Assembly (NCBI GenBank): GCA_003134685.1
Contig: PLCA01000013.1
Coordinates: 106,373-170,372 of the forward strand
Direction of reading: 5' to 3'
Source of the DNA: Gemmatimonadota bacterium
Lineage (GTDB): Bacteria; Gemmatimonadota; Gemmatimonadetes; Gemmatimonadales; Gemmatimonadaceae
Length of the DNA: 64,000 nt
The notes below the pieces were generated by a model. That model saw nothing but the letters and a program-made list of their open reading frames with translations, was not told the origin of the DNA and did not search any database. The position numbers and the translations under genes are program-made. Of this stretch, positions 43,661 through 52,301 are shown in pieces (positions within the stretch are counted from its first letter, which is position 1; each line of letters begins with the position of its first letter).

Positions 43661-46444
43661 ATGACGGCCGCCGAAATCCGCAAGAAATTCACCGAGTACT
43701 TTGAACGCAACGGGCATGTCGTCCATGCGAGTTCGCCAGTAGTGCCGGGCGACGATCCGACGCTCATGTTCACGAACGCGGGGATGGTGCAGTTCAAGAA
43801 GGTGTTCCTGGGCCAGGAACAGCCGCCCGGTGGCTCGCGTCGCGCCACGACCGTGCAGAAGTGCGTGCGGGCCGGCGGGAAGCACAACGACCTCGAGCAG
43901 GTAGGCCACACCGCGCGGCATCACACGTTTTTCGAGATGCTCGGGAATTTTTCCTTCGGCGACTACTTCAAGAAGGATGCAATCCGCTTCGCCTGGGAGT
44001 TCGTGACGAAAGAGCTGAAGCTCGATCCGAAGCACATCCGCGTCACTGTTTACGAGGAGGATGACGAGGCGCGCGCTCTCTGGCGCGAGATCGCTGGACT
44101 TTCGGACTCCCGCATTTACGGACTCGGCGCGCACGACAACTTCTGGCAGATGGCGGACACCGGTCCCTGCGGTCCATGCACCGAGATCTTCGTCGACTTG
44201 GCTCACGTCGCAAAGGATTTTGCGTTTCCAGCGGGCGCCAAGGGCGAGTGGACCGAGATCAAGCGGAAGGAATTCTCAAAGGATGCGTTCGTCGAGGGAG
44301 CAGAGGCGGGCAGGTTCCTCGAGTTCTGGAACCTCGTCTTCATGCAGTTCGATCGGCAGCCCGATGGAACGCTGGTGCCACTCCCCAAGCCGTCGGTTGA
44401 TACCGGGGCCGGCCTCGAGCGCATCGCCGCGATCATGCAGGGGGAATCGAACAATTTCCACGCCGATCTTTTTCAGTCGCTCATCAAGGCGGTCGAGAAG
44501 GCGATCAAGCAGAAGTACGATCGTGGGGAAGGCGGCGCATCATTCCGCGTCATAGCGGATCATAGCCGCGCGGTGGCATTTCTCCTCGGCGACGGAGTGT
44601 TTCCTTCGAACGAGGGGCGGGGCTACGTCCTGCGCAGAATCCTCCGTCGTGGTGTGCGCCACGCGTGGCTGCTCGGTCGCCGGCAGCCGACGCTGGTGGA
44701 AGTCGTGCGCGTTGTCATCGACCAGATGGGCGATGTCTATCCCGAGCTGCGCAATCGCTCGCAACACATCATTGACACCACACGCGCGGAAGAGGAGCGC
44801 TTCCTCTCGACGATCGAAGGCGGGATGCGCCGCTTCGACGAGCTCGCACCGACGAAAACCACGCAGGGATCGACCGCAATCCACGGGACGATCGCCGGCG
44901 AAGATGCATTCAAGCTTTATGACACCTTCGGATTCCCAATCGACCTCACCGAGTTGATGGCCCGCGAGCGCGGGTACTCGGTAGACATCGCGGGATTCGA
45001 AGCGGCGCTACAGGGACAGCGAACGCAATCCCAGGAAGAGCGACGCTCAAAGAAAGTCGGTGTGGAAGCCGATGCGTTGGGTGCGAGCTGGATCGTCGGG
45101 ACGAGCGCATCGCAGTCGACCGCGGAGGGTGGGTCGACCGCGGCGCGGAGCGCGGGTCAGGGAACCATCAGCGATATGTTGTCGGGCGAGACTCGGTTCA
45201 CCGGCTACGATTCCCTCGACGTCACGACCGAAGTCGTCGCCAAACACGATCTGCCCGATGGACGCGCCGCCGTAATACTTCGTGAGACGCCGTTCTATGT
45301 CGAGTCCGGCGGACAGATCTCCGACCGCGGCGAGATCAAGGGCGATGGCTGGAGCGTTGACGTCGACGAAGTCCGCAAAGTCGATGGACGCATCACCGCA
45401 CTCGGAAAAACCACCGGCAAGGTGCAACTCGGAAAGGCGAGAGCGACGGTGCCGCGCGATCGTCGTCGCGACACCGAGCGCAATCACACCGCCACCCACC
45501 TCCTCCACGCCGCCCTCAGGCAAGTCCTCGGCGAGCACGTTCAGCAGCACGGCTCACTCGTCGCGCCGGATAGACTGCGATTTGATTTCTCGCACCACGG
45601 CCCGCTGAGTCAGCAGCAGCTGGCTGATGTCGAGAGCATCGTCAATCGTGGAATTCTCGACGGCGTTCAGCTCACGTTCGAGGAGAAACCCAAGGCCGAA
45701 GCGTTTGCAAGCGGCGCGATGCACCTCTTCAACGAGAAGTACGGCGATGTCGTGCGAGTCGTCAGTATCCCCGGGCTGAGCATCGAGCTTTGTGGTGGCA
45801 CGCACGTCCGCAACACGGCTGAAATCGCCCTCTTCAAGATTGTGAGCGAGACAGGCAGCTCGGCGGGAGTCCGGCGCATCGAAGCGGTGACGGGCCGCGC
45901 CGCGCTCAATCTCTTCCGCGAGCACGAGCGCGAGCTGAAGGAAATCGAATCGCTGGTGCGCGCGCCCGCTGGCCAGGTGGTGAAGCGCGTGCATGCTCTG
46001 GTCGAGGATCGTCGTGCACTCGAGAAGCGGCTCGACGAAGCGATCCGGACCGGTGGCGGTGGCAGCGCGATCAAATCGCTCGTCGAACAGGGCTCGGTCG
46101 TCAATGGCGTGAGAGTCGTGGCGGCGAATGTGACCGCGGCGGACCTGCCCGCGCTTCAGGCGATGGGTGACGCGCTGCGTGAGCAGATGGAATCGGGCGT
46201 TGGGGTTCTCGCGGCATCGTTCGACAACGGCAAGAATACAATGCTCGCAGTGGTGAGCGATGATCTGCGCGACCGTGGGGTCCGCGCCGACATCATTCTT
46301 CGCGAGCTGGCCGCGTCCGCGGGCGGGAAGGGAGGCGGTAAGCCGCACATGGCGCAGGCGGGAATTCCCGACGCGGCGCGCATGGCGACGGCGGTCGCGG
46401 ACGCGCCGGAGATGATCCGGAAGCACCTCGCCGCGACCGCGTGA
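43661..46444 (+). CDS. alaS: Alanyl-tRNA synthetase
   Basis: AlaRS charges tRNA(Ala). The catalytic domain begins TAAEIRKKFTEYFERNGHVVHASSPVVPGDDPTLMFTNAGMVQFK. The editing domain has the metal-binding HTATHLLHAAL and CGGTHVRNTAEI motifs, and a C-terminal oligomerisation domain follows (SAGGKGGGKPHMAQAG). At 927 residues it is slightly longer than usual (about 875), through extra sequence around residues 460-500 (TSASQSTAEGGSTAARSAGQG). A small ORF overlaps its stop. Confidence 0.97.
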   Translation: MTAAEIRKKFTEYFERNGHVVHASSPVVPGDDPTLMFTNAGMVQFKKVFLGQEQPPGGSRRATTVQKCVRAGGKHNDLEQVGHTARHHTFFEMLGNFSFGDYFKKDAIRFAWEFVTKELKLDPKHIRVTVYEEDDEARALWREIAGLSDSRIYGLGAHDNFWQMADTGPCGPCTEIFVDLAHVAKDFAFPAGAKGEWTEIKRKEFSKDAFVEGAEAGRFLEFWNLVFMQFDRQPDGTLVPLPKPSVDTGAGLERIAAIMQGESNNFHADLFQSLIKAVEKAIKQKYDRGEGGASFRVIADHSRAVAFLLGDGVFPSNEGRGYVLRRILRRGVRHAWLLGRRQPTLVEVVRVVIDQMGDVYPELRNRSQHIIDTTRAEEERFLSTIEGGMRRFDELAPTKTTQGSTAIHGTIAGEDAFKLYDTFGFPIDLTELMARERGYSVDIAGFEAALQGQRTQSQEERRSKKVGVEADALGASWIVGTSASQSTAEGGSTAARSAGQGTISDMLSGETRFTGYDSLDVTTEVVAKHDLPDGRAAVILRETPFYVESGGQISDRGEIKGDGWSVDVDEVRKVDGRITALGKTTGKVQLGKARATVPRDRRRDTERNHTATHLLHAALRQVLGEHVQQHGSLVAPDRLRFDFSHHGPLSQQQLADVESIVNRGILDGVQLTFEEKPKAEAFASGAMHLFNEKYGDVVRVVSIPGLSIELCGGTHVRNTAEIALFKIVSETGSSAGVRRIEAVTGRAALNLFREHERELKEIESLVRAPAGQVVKRVHALVEDRRALEKRLDEAIRTGGGGSAIKSLVEQGSVVNGVRVVAANVTAADLPALQAMGDALREQMESGVGVLAASFDNGKNTMLAVVSDDLRDRGVRADIILRELAASAGGKGGGKPHMAQAGIPDAARMATAVADAPEMIRKHLAATA

Positions 46445-46725
46445 GCCAGAGCAATCCGTCTCCGCCGAAAGAGCTCGAGGCAGCGATGCGGGGCGCGCTC
46501 GATGACAATCAGTCTCCAACCGCTAGCGAAGTGCTGGACGCGGTGGAGCGGATGCTCGACAATGTTCTGCGGACGGACTGCGAGACGCGGGCGTCGGCGC
46601 TCGATCTCCTCACTGTCGACGCGCTTATGACTCGGGCGATGGAGATCGCTTGCCGGGATTCCAGGCTTCTCGGGGAATTTCCGGAGCAGGCGATGCTTCG
46701 AGTCGCGTCTCACGCGAGGGGATGA
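46441..46725 (+). CDS. Small hypothetical protein after alaS
   Basis: The 94-residue product is acidic and probably helical (SEVLDAVERMLDNVLRTDCETRASALDLLTVDALMTRAMEIA). I do not recognise it. It starts with GTG overlapping the alaS stop (GTGA), which is consistent with translational coupling, as seen for real genes throughout this window. Confidence 0.5.
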   Translation: MSQSNPSPPKELEAAMRGALDDNQSPTASEVLDAVERMLDNVLRTDCETRASALDLLTVDALMTRAMEIACRDSRLLGEFPEQAMLRVASHARG

Positions 46726-46754
46726 GGGTGCGGAGAACTGCAACTGCAACTGCA

Positions 46755-46822
46755 ACGGAACGGGCGGGAGGCGTCAGTAGCATAGTTGTTAGCTGTCAGT
46801 TCACTACGCCCCGACTTTACTC
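46755..46822 (+). repeat. Solo copy of the S23-element end
   Basis: GGAACGGGCGGGAGGCGTCAGTAGCATAG, then a different stretch, then CTGTCAGTTCACTACGCCCCGACTTT. This matches 23427-23488 on the same strand, but with no inverted partner or S23 gene close by. GGCGT(c)AGT and ACTACGCC can pair within it. Confidence 0.85.
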
Positions 46823-46865
46823 GGTGGCGTGCAGGCAAGAGCGCGCGGCCCCTTAGTCACGTCTC

Positions 46866-47831
46866 ATGATAGTCATCCTCTTTACGGGCGGAACGATCGC
46901 GATGCGCAACGATCCCGGCGGCAGCGGCTCTCAGCCCGGCTTGACGCCCGCCGAGATCCTCCAGGCGACGAGGGGGATCCGCGCGATCACGGCGGTCGAG
47001 ACCGAGGAGTGGGGACAGTTCCCCGGCCCGCACATGACGGTGGAGAGGATGTGGGCGCTGAGGAATCGCATCGTCGAGCATCTGGCGCGGCCCGAGGTGA
47101 CGGGAGTCGTGATCACGCACGGCACCGACACGCTGGAAGAGTCGGCGTACCTCGTGGCGCGATCGACCGCCAGCGAGAAGCCGATCGTTTTCACCGGCGC
47201 GATGCGGACGGTGAGCGACCTCGGGTGGGACGGGCCCGCGAATCTTTTCGAGGCGGTCCGGGTGGCGGCGAGCCCCGAAACGAGGGGGTACGGGGTGATG
47301 GTGGTGATCGGCGGACAGATTTTCGCCGCGCTCGATACGACGAAGACCAACACGCACCTGCTCGACGCGTTCGAAAGTCCCGGGCTCGGTCCGCTCGGAG
47401 TTCTGGACGATGGCGAGCTGATCCTCCGGCGCGAGATGCCACCGTCGCCCCCCGTCATAACACCTAACTCTTTGGCGACTCCCATCGACATCATTTTTGC
47501 CGCCGCTGGATCGGATGCTCGCCTGCTCGACGCATCGCGGGAGCAGGCGCGCGGGCTCGTGCTCGCGGCGATGGGGCGGGGGAATGTCCCGCCCGCCATG
47601 GTCCCCGGAATTCAGCGCTGGGTGGCGGATGGAAAACCGGTCGTGCTCACGTCGCGCACGCAGGGCGGCAGAGTGGGACACACTTACGGATATCCGGGCG
47701 GCGGTCGGCGGCTTGAGGAAATGGGCGCCATTTTCGGAGGCTCCCGCCGAGCACAGCAGGCGCGCATCGACCTCATGCTTGCCCTGGGGGCGGGCATGAA
47801 TGACGCGGAGATCCGAAACATGTTTGATTGA
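46866..47831 (+). CDS. L-asparaginase family protein
   Basis: The N-terminal nucleophile motif is FTGGTIAMR, and the second active-site motif is GVVITHGTDTLEESAYLV; both Thr residues needed by type I/II asparaginases are present, with VFTGAMR further on. It hydrolyses asparagine to aspartate. There is no signal peptide, so it should be cytoplasmic. At 321 residues it is of normal length. It is 44 bases past the solo repeat. Confidence 0.92.
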   Translation: MIVILFTGGTIAMRNDPGGSGSQPGLTPAEILQATRGIRAITAVETEEWGQFPGPHMTVERMWALRNRIVEHLARPEVTGVVITHGTDTLEESAYLVARSTASEKPIVFTGAMRTVSDLGWDGPANLFEAVRVAASPETRGYGVMVVIGGQIFAALDTTKTNTHLLDAFESPGLGPLGVLDDGELILRREMPPSPPVITPNSLATPIDIIFAAAGSDARLLDASREQARGLVLAAMGRGNVPPAMVPGIQRWVADGKPVVLTSRTQGGRVGHTYGYPGGGRRLEEMGAIFGGSRRAQQARIDLMLALGAGMNDAEIRNMFD

Positions 47832-47838
47832 TAGGTAG

Positions 47839-49197
47839 ATGAGCCCGAAATCCGTCCAACCGGCCAACATCAAGTCCCTCGATCCACCCGAGACCGTCCG
47901 GAGTATCGCCAAGCGACTCGAGGACGCCGGCTTCGAAACCTGGTGCGTCGGCGGCGCCGTCCGTGACGCCCTACTCGGCCACCCCCATCTCGACTGGGAC
48001 CTCGCCACCGCGGCCAAGCCGCCCGAGGTGCGGAAGCTCTTCAAGCGCACTGTCCCCGTCGGGGTCGAGTTCGGAACGATCGGAGTCCTCGATCACGACA
48101 ACGTGATGCACGAGGTGACGACGTTCCGGAAAGATGTTCAGACCGACGGGCGTCACGCGGTCGTCGAGTTCGGCGCGTCGCTCGACGACGATCTCGCGCG
48201 CCGCGATTACACCATCAACGCGATCGCCTATTCGCCCAGCAAGGACGAGCTGCGGGATCCTTACGACGGACGCAAGGATCTGGCGGGGAGGCTCATTCGC
48301 GCCGTCGGAGATCCACGGGACCGGATGCGCGAGGATCGCCTGCGCGCGCTGCGCGCGATCCGGTTCGCGGCTCGATTCAGCTTCGACATCGAGCGTGATA
48401 CCTGGGACGCGATCGTGGAGAGCGCCCCCGAGCTGTCGAGTCTTTCCGCGGAGCGCGTGAAGCAGGAGATCGAGAAGACGATGGACCAGGTGCGCCTGCC
48501 CAGCAAAGCATTCGCGATGTGGCGCGACACCGGGGCGTTTGGAACGCTGATTCCCGCGCTCGCCCACGTCACCAACGGCCAGCTCCTGCCCCTCGATCAT
48601 TTGCGCCGTCCCCTTCTGCCCGGCCGGCCGGCACGGCGATCCACCCGCATCGCCGGGCTATTCGCATCCATGTCGGCGGCGACAGTCAGGAAAACGCTCA
48701 AGGACCTTCGCTTTTCCAATAGCGAGGGTGAATGGATTGCACTGCTGGTCGAGCGCTGGCAGCAGCTCGGCCCGTCCATGACCGCGGCCCTGCTGAAGGC
48801 CGAGGAGGTTGGCGCGGCTGATCCCTGGAGCATGGACCAGTATCCTCCGAGCGCGGTGATCCGGACGTGGGCCGCCAGCGCCGGGCGCACGCGTCTTGCC
48901 CCACTACTCCGCCTGGCCGACGCATTCTGGTGGGCCGCTCGGCAGGCCGGGGAGCCGGCGCCGTACAAGCAGACGGTGGCTTCGGTGTACAAGCGCGCGA
49001 TGAGGATCGCCTACAAGGATGCGATAGCGATCTCTGATCTGGCGATTGATGGGACCGATCTGGAAAAGCTCGGAATCAGCGGGCCCGCTATCGGGGCGAC
49101 TTTACGAAGGCTTCTCGATGCGGTTATTAATGATCCACGGAAGAATACCAACGAGCAGCTCGTGGATCTCGCAAGAAGATTGGATGGTAACCCCTAA
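47839..49197 (+). CDS. CCA-adding enzyme / poly(A) polymerase family
   Basis: The nucleotidyltransferase head has GGAVRDALLGHPHLDWDLATAAKP (with the DxD) and DDLARRDYTINAIAYSP, and then RLRALRAIRFAARFSF, typical of class II CCA-adding enzymes, which repair or add the CCA end of tRNAs. There is no clear HD domain at the C-terminus. It follows the asparaginase gene by seven bases. The sequence does not separate CCA-addition from poly(A) polymerase activity with certainty. Confidence 0.9.
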   Translation: MSPKSVQPANIKSLDPPETVRSIAKRLEDAGFETWCVGGAVRDALLGHPHLDWDLATAAKPPEVRKLFKRTVPVGVEFGTIGVLDHDNVMHEVTTFRKDVQTDGRHAVVEFGASLDDDLARRDYTINAIAYSPSKDELRDPYDGRKDLAGRLIRAVGDPRDRMREDRLRALRAIRFAARFSFDIERDTWDAIVESAPELSSLSAERVKQEIEKTMDQVRLPSKAFAMWRDTGAFGTLIPALAHVTNGQLLPLDHLRRPLLPGRPARRSTRIAGLFASMSAATVRKTLKDLRFSNSEGEWIALLVERWQQLGPSMTAALLKAEEVGAADPWSMDQYPPSAVIRTWAASAGRTRLAPLLRLADAFWWAARQAGEPAPYKQTVASVYKRAMRIAYKDAIAISDLAIDGTDLEKLGISGPAIGATLRRLLDAVINDPRKNTNEQLVDLARRLDGNP

Positions 49198-49208
49198 TCA
49201 GCGACACG

Positions 49209-49736
49209 ATGCTATTTAGAAGCGCCACCCCCGATTCGACCGTCTGGAAGCGATTCAGGTCAGGACAGGACGGCTTCACGTTCACGCGCACGGGCGACAT
49301 CTACGAGGCGAAAGTAGTCGCGAACGCCGAGCGGGTGGTGGATTTGTTCTACACGCTGAGCGAGCTGATGGCGCCGGCGGTTGACGTCTACATCTACGAC
49401 GCCAGATCGCAAAGCTCCTGGTCGGGGCAGACGATTGCGCTACCCGACGTTCGCGACGCGGTCGCGCGTCTCAAGGTTCCGCTCTCGACCTACGGCGGGG
49501 TGGAAATCACGCTGTTCACGCCCGACGACCAGCTCACCCTGAATCCCCAGATAGAACTCTTTATTTATTCGCGCTCAGATCGGTGGATGTACCTCCTCAA
49601 CAGCATGAACCTCGAGGAGCGCGCGTCGCTGGAGGAGCGGATGTGGGGAATTCAGTCGTGGGAGCGCGCGCCGGCGCCGGCGCTGAGCGACGCGGTGGCC
49701 GCGGCAGCGGAGCGACTCTCGATCAAGAGTGGGTGA
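49209..49736 (+). CDS. Conserved hypothetical protein
   Basis: I do not recognise a family for this 175-residue product. It has no signal or membrane segment and looks like a mixed alpha/beta soluble protein (VVDLFYTLSELMAPAVDVYIYDARS, VEITLFTPDDQLTLNPQIELFIYSRSDRWMYLL). Its place 12 bases after the CCA-adding enzyme suggests joint transcription. Its 3' end overlaps the convergent protease-like gene by 14 bases. Confidence 0.6.
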   Translation: MLFRSATPDSTVWKRFRSGQDGFTFTRTGDIYEAKVVANAERVVDLFYTLSELMAPAVDVYIYDARSQSSWSGQTIALPDVRDAVARLKVPLSTYGGVEITLFTPDDQLTLNPQIELFIYSRSDRWMYLLNSMNLEERASLEERMWGIQSWERAPAPALSDAVAAAAERLSIKSG

Positions 49737-50148
49737 AAGCGATCGGACGCGCCCGCAATCCTTCCCGGAAAGTGTTCGCGGCGAGTGCCGGCGCCGCGTT
49801 CACCAATCTTTTTCGCACCACATCCACTCGCAGATTCAGTCCATCCAGCGACCGCACCCCGAGCAGCACGAAATCATTCTCCTCGGCAAACACCACGTCA
49901 TCAGCGGTCGCAGTGCCGCCCGCGTGCACGATCGCGTAACCAATATCGCGTTCACGACGCCTCCCATCCGCCACAACGAATCCCTGACGTCGCTCCGGAC
50001 GAATTCCGAGGGATTCCAGCACGGGTCGCGGAATCCAGGTAAACGCGCTGCGCGTGTCGACAAGGGTATCGGCGAGCTCCTGGATCTGACCGCGCTGCGA
50101 TACACTCTCGATCCCGATAGTCGTTCTGAAGACTCCCACGTCCGCCAT
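49723..50148 (-). CDS. Retropepsin-like aspartyl-protease-fold protein with altered active site
   Basis: The protein resembles the single-domain retroviral-type aspartyl proteases of bacteria: ELADTLVDTRSAFTWIPRPVLESLGI, a middle beta-region, and VLLGVRSLDGLNLRVDVVRKRLV. The usual active-site motif is DTG followed by a small residue; here it is DTR-S, so catalysis is doubtful. I start at ATG 50148 because GGGGAG lies six bases upstream; the track's longer frame to 50238 adds a Cys-rich non-conserved part. It is divergent from the ZIP gene. Confidence 0.7.
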   Translation of the reverse strand: MADVGVFRTTIGIESVSQRGQIQELADTLVDTRSAFTWIPRPVLESLGIRPERRQGFVVADGRRRERDIGYAIVHAGGTATADDVVFAEENDFVLLGVRSLDGLNLRVDVVRKRLVNAAPALAANTFREGLRARPIAFTHS

Positions 50149-50240
50149 TCTACTCCCCGAGGGCCGGTGTCCCCTTATCATTGTTCTGCCGCCGCAATCT
50201 TCGCAATGCCCGGAATGATCTTTCACCGATTTGACCATTG

Positions 50241-50960
50241 ATGAACGGAACTGCTCTCCTTTATACCGCCGTCGCCGCGAGCGCCAACGTCATCGGCGCG
50301 ATCGCGGTCGTCTCGCGATCCCGCTGGAGCGTTCGCGCCCTCGACAACATGGTCGCGCTCTCGGCCGGGTTCATGGTGTCGGTGGCGCTGCTCGATCTCG
50401 TTCCCGACGCCATCAAGATTCACGGAGAATCCGCGGCGCTCCTGATCCTTGTCGGATATCTGCTGGTTCACCTCACGCAGCACACACTGGCGCCGCACTT
50501 CCATTTCGGCGAGGAAGTCCATGAGGTCACAAAGCTCGCGAGCTTCTCGGCGCTCGCCGGCCTGATTCTGCACACGTTCGTGGATGGCGTGGCGATCGCC
50601 AGCGGATTCGGCGTGAGTCACGCGCTGGGGCTGTTGGTATTCGTCGCGATCCTGCTGCACAAGTTGCCCGAAGGACTCGCGATCTCGAGCCTGTTCCTGG
50701 CGTCGGGCGAGAGCAAGGGGGCCGCGCTCGCGGCCAGCGGTGCGCTCGCAGCATCGAGCCTGGTCGGCGCACTGCTCACGCAGCAGCTCCCCTTGCTCGA
50801 GCAGTACGGACTGCCGCTAGCGGCCGGCGTGACGCTGTACGTTGGCGCGTCGAATCTGGTTCCGGAGTTTCAGGGCAAGAAGGGATGGAGTCTTCCGCTT
50901 AGTTTTTTCCTGGGGTGCGCGCTGTACTACGTCGCTCGACGGCTCGTTGGGGCGGGGTGA
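50241..50960 (+). CDS. ZIP-family metal ion transporter
   Basis: The 239-residue membrane protein has eight hydrophobic segments. Metal-binding helices carry LILHTFVDGVAIASGFG (TM4) and LLHKLPEGLAISSLF (TM5), the ZIP signature, and the TM3-TM4 loop is His-rich (HLTQHTLAPHFHFGEEVH). It should bring divalent metal such as zinc into the cytoplasm. ATG 50241 is favoured over TTG 50238. Confidence 0.92.
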   Translation: MNGTALLYTAVAASANVIGAIAVVSRSRWSVRALDNMVALSAGFMVSVALLDLVPDAIKIHGESAALLILVGYLLVHLTQHTLAPHFHFGEEVHEVTKLASFSALAGLILHTFVDGVAIASGFGVSHALGLLVFVAILLHKLPEGLAISSLFLASGESKGAALAASGALAASSLVGALLTQQLPLLEQYGLPLAAGVTLYVGASNLVPEFQGKKGWSLPLSFFLGCALYYVARRLVGAG

Positions 50961-51240
50961 GGGTGCGTCGACAGGCACCCTGCAAAGCCGAAGCAGGGAG
51001 CTGAAGGCTTGGCAGCTTTCTGGCCGGGAGCTACCCTCAATGAAGTCCGGGTGCTTCGGATTCTACGTCCAGGCGCCAACCAGCAGATATCTTCGGTGCG
51101 CTCATGAAGGCCGCGGATGCGGACCGGCCCTGGATCGGACATGCTGAAATCTAGTGCACAACTCTTGGTGGTACCAACCTGTTGAGATGGCCCATGAGAG
51201 GACACCTTAACACCTTGCCGAACGACTTGCGCAAAACGGT
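50961..51240. other. Non-coding gap before vapBC
   Basis: This stretch contains GCCGAAGCAGGGAGCTGAAGGCTTGGCAGC (50988), similar to the arm of the 37533 element (ACCGAAGCAGGGGGCTAAAAGCTTCACAGC), and GGGTGCTTCGG (51049) that can pair with it. TTGGTGGTACCAA at about 51164 is a short palindrome. I see no gene. Confidence 0.45.
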
Positions 51241-51242
51241 TA

Positions 51243-51287
51243 CCTGATCGATCTTCCATTCGTCATACGATACAACCATCGATCAGG
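51243..51287 (+). promoter_or_regulatory. Inverted-repeat operator upstream of vapB
   Basis: CCTGATCGAT (51243-51252) and ATCGATCAGG (51278-51287) are a perfect 10-base inverted repeat with 25 bases between, holding the small palindrome TCGTCATACGA. It ends just before the vapB start, where VapB-type antitoxins usually bind their own promoter. Confidence 0.68.
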
Positions 51288-51293
51288 CCACCG

Positions 51294-51500
51294 ATGAACG
51301 TCATTACCATCTCCCCAAAATTTCAGGTCGTCATTCCCCGCGACATCCGGGACCGTCTCGAGCTCGAGCCGGGCCAGAAGGTGCAGGCGCTGGTCTTCGG
51401 CAACCGCATCGAATTCATCCCCCTTAGGCCGGCGCGGGAGATGCGCGGCTTTCTGCGCGGACTGGACACGACCGTCCACCGAGAGCGCGACCGTCTGTAA
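51294..51500 (+). CDS. vapB: VapB-type antitoxin, AbrB/MazE fold
   Basis: The 68-residue product has the swapped-hairpin AbrB DNA-binding domain (NVITISPKFQVVIPRDIRDRLELEPGQKVQALVFGNRIEFIPL) and a short C-terminal tail (MRGFLRGLDTTVHRERDRL) that would wrap the toxin. It is followed six bases later by vapC. Confidence 0.9.
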   Translation: MNVITISPKFQVVIPRDIRDRLELEPGQKVQALVFGNRIEFIPLRPAREMRGFLRGLDTTVHRERDRL

Positions 51501-51506
51501 CCCGCG

Positions 51507-51908
51507 ATGACTCGGCGCACTCGCCGGAACGTCGTTGATTCCTCGGCGTGGCTTGCCTACCTCGCCGACGAGACGGGCGCTACGCACTTCAGTGCGGCGA
51601 TCGAAGACGTCGAGAATCTCGTGGTGCCTTCCGTGTGCATCCTCGAAGTCTTCAAGGTGGTGTCCCGCCAGCGCGGAGACGGGGATGCCCTCCAAGCCGC
51701 CGCACTGATGCAGCAGGGCCTTGTGATCGACCTCGACGCGATGCTAGCTATGGCCGCCGCCAAAGCCGGGACCGACCACAAGCTCCCGCTGGCAGATAGC
51801 ATCGTCTATGCAACCGGCCTTACAGTCGACGGAGTGGTGTGGACCCAGGACGAGGACTTCGACGGGTTGCCGGACGTGAAGTTCTTTGCCAAGTCCAAGC
51901 GCGCTTAG
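51507..51908 (+). CDS. vapC: VapC-type PIN-domain ribonuclease toxin
   Basis: The PIN-domain acidic residues are seen in NVVDSSAWLAYL (Asp), VCILEVFKVV (Glu), LPLADSIVYATG (Asp) and TQDEDFDGLPDV (Asp). VapC toxins cut specific RNAs, often tRNA. At 133 residues the domain is complete. Its 3' part overlaps an opposite-strand frame. Confidence 0.9.
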   Translation: MTRRTRRNVVDSSAWLAYLADETGATHFSAAIEDVENLVVPSVCILEVFKVVSRQRGDGDALQAAALMQQGLVIDLDAMLAMAAAKAGTDHKLPLADSIVYATGLTVDGVVWTQDEDFDGLPDVKFFAKSKRA

Positions 51909-52091
51909 GCGCACCGACTGCGGCACCACTATTTCGGCAAAATGAGATTCGGGATAGAGGTAGTCTTCTCCCGATTCGTCCACCACCCTCAACTGCCGAT
52001 GCTTGGCCGCAGCGGGGTCACGAAGAACTTCGTAGACCTTGCGCGGTTCCAGCGAAACCTCGTAGCCTGTATTCAAGATACAGATCACCAT
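51744..52091 (-). CDS. Small conserved hypothetical protein overlapping vapC
   Basis: The first 70 residues (ICILNTGYEVSLEPRKVYEVLRDPAAAKHRQLRVVDESGEDYLYPESHFAEIVVPQSV) look like a genuine small bacterial family with the ending RVVDESGEDYLYP; I recall no function for it. The frame then runs on through the antisense of vapC to 51744, so the natural C-terminus was perhaps lost when vapBC arrived, or the tail is read-through. ATG 52091 fits the start of the conserved part; ATG 52163 is also possible. Confidence 0.6.
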   Translation of the reverse strand: MVICILNTGYEVSLEPRKVYEVLRDPAAAKHRQLRVVDESGEDYLYPESHFAEIVVPQSVRLSALGLGKELHVRQPVEVLVLGPHHSVDCKAGCIDDAICQRELVVGPGFGGGHS

Positions 52092-52301
52092 TGTGGAGGC
52101 TCGCGAAGGAGACTTTTTCACGCGATGAGCATTAGTCGACGTAGCGTTTGATTTTGAACTCATATCTGCCGATTCCGGTGGCTTCGTACCAATGTAATCG
52201 AGGCTATCTAGCGCGGGTCCGAACCGCTGAGCCTGGCTATACATTGCGGGTTACATCAAAGTGCCGCCGATCCCACGAAGACCCTTAGAGCTAGCGAACT
52301 G

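Noticed and set aside
42605-44206. A 533-codon minus-strand frame across Uma2, repeat B and alaS
   Set aside because: It crosses two real genes and a repeat in the wrong frame, and no domain is visible.
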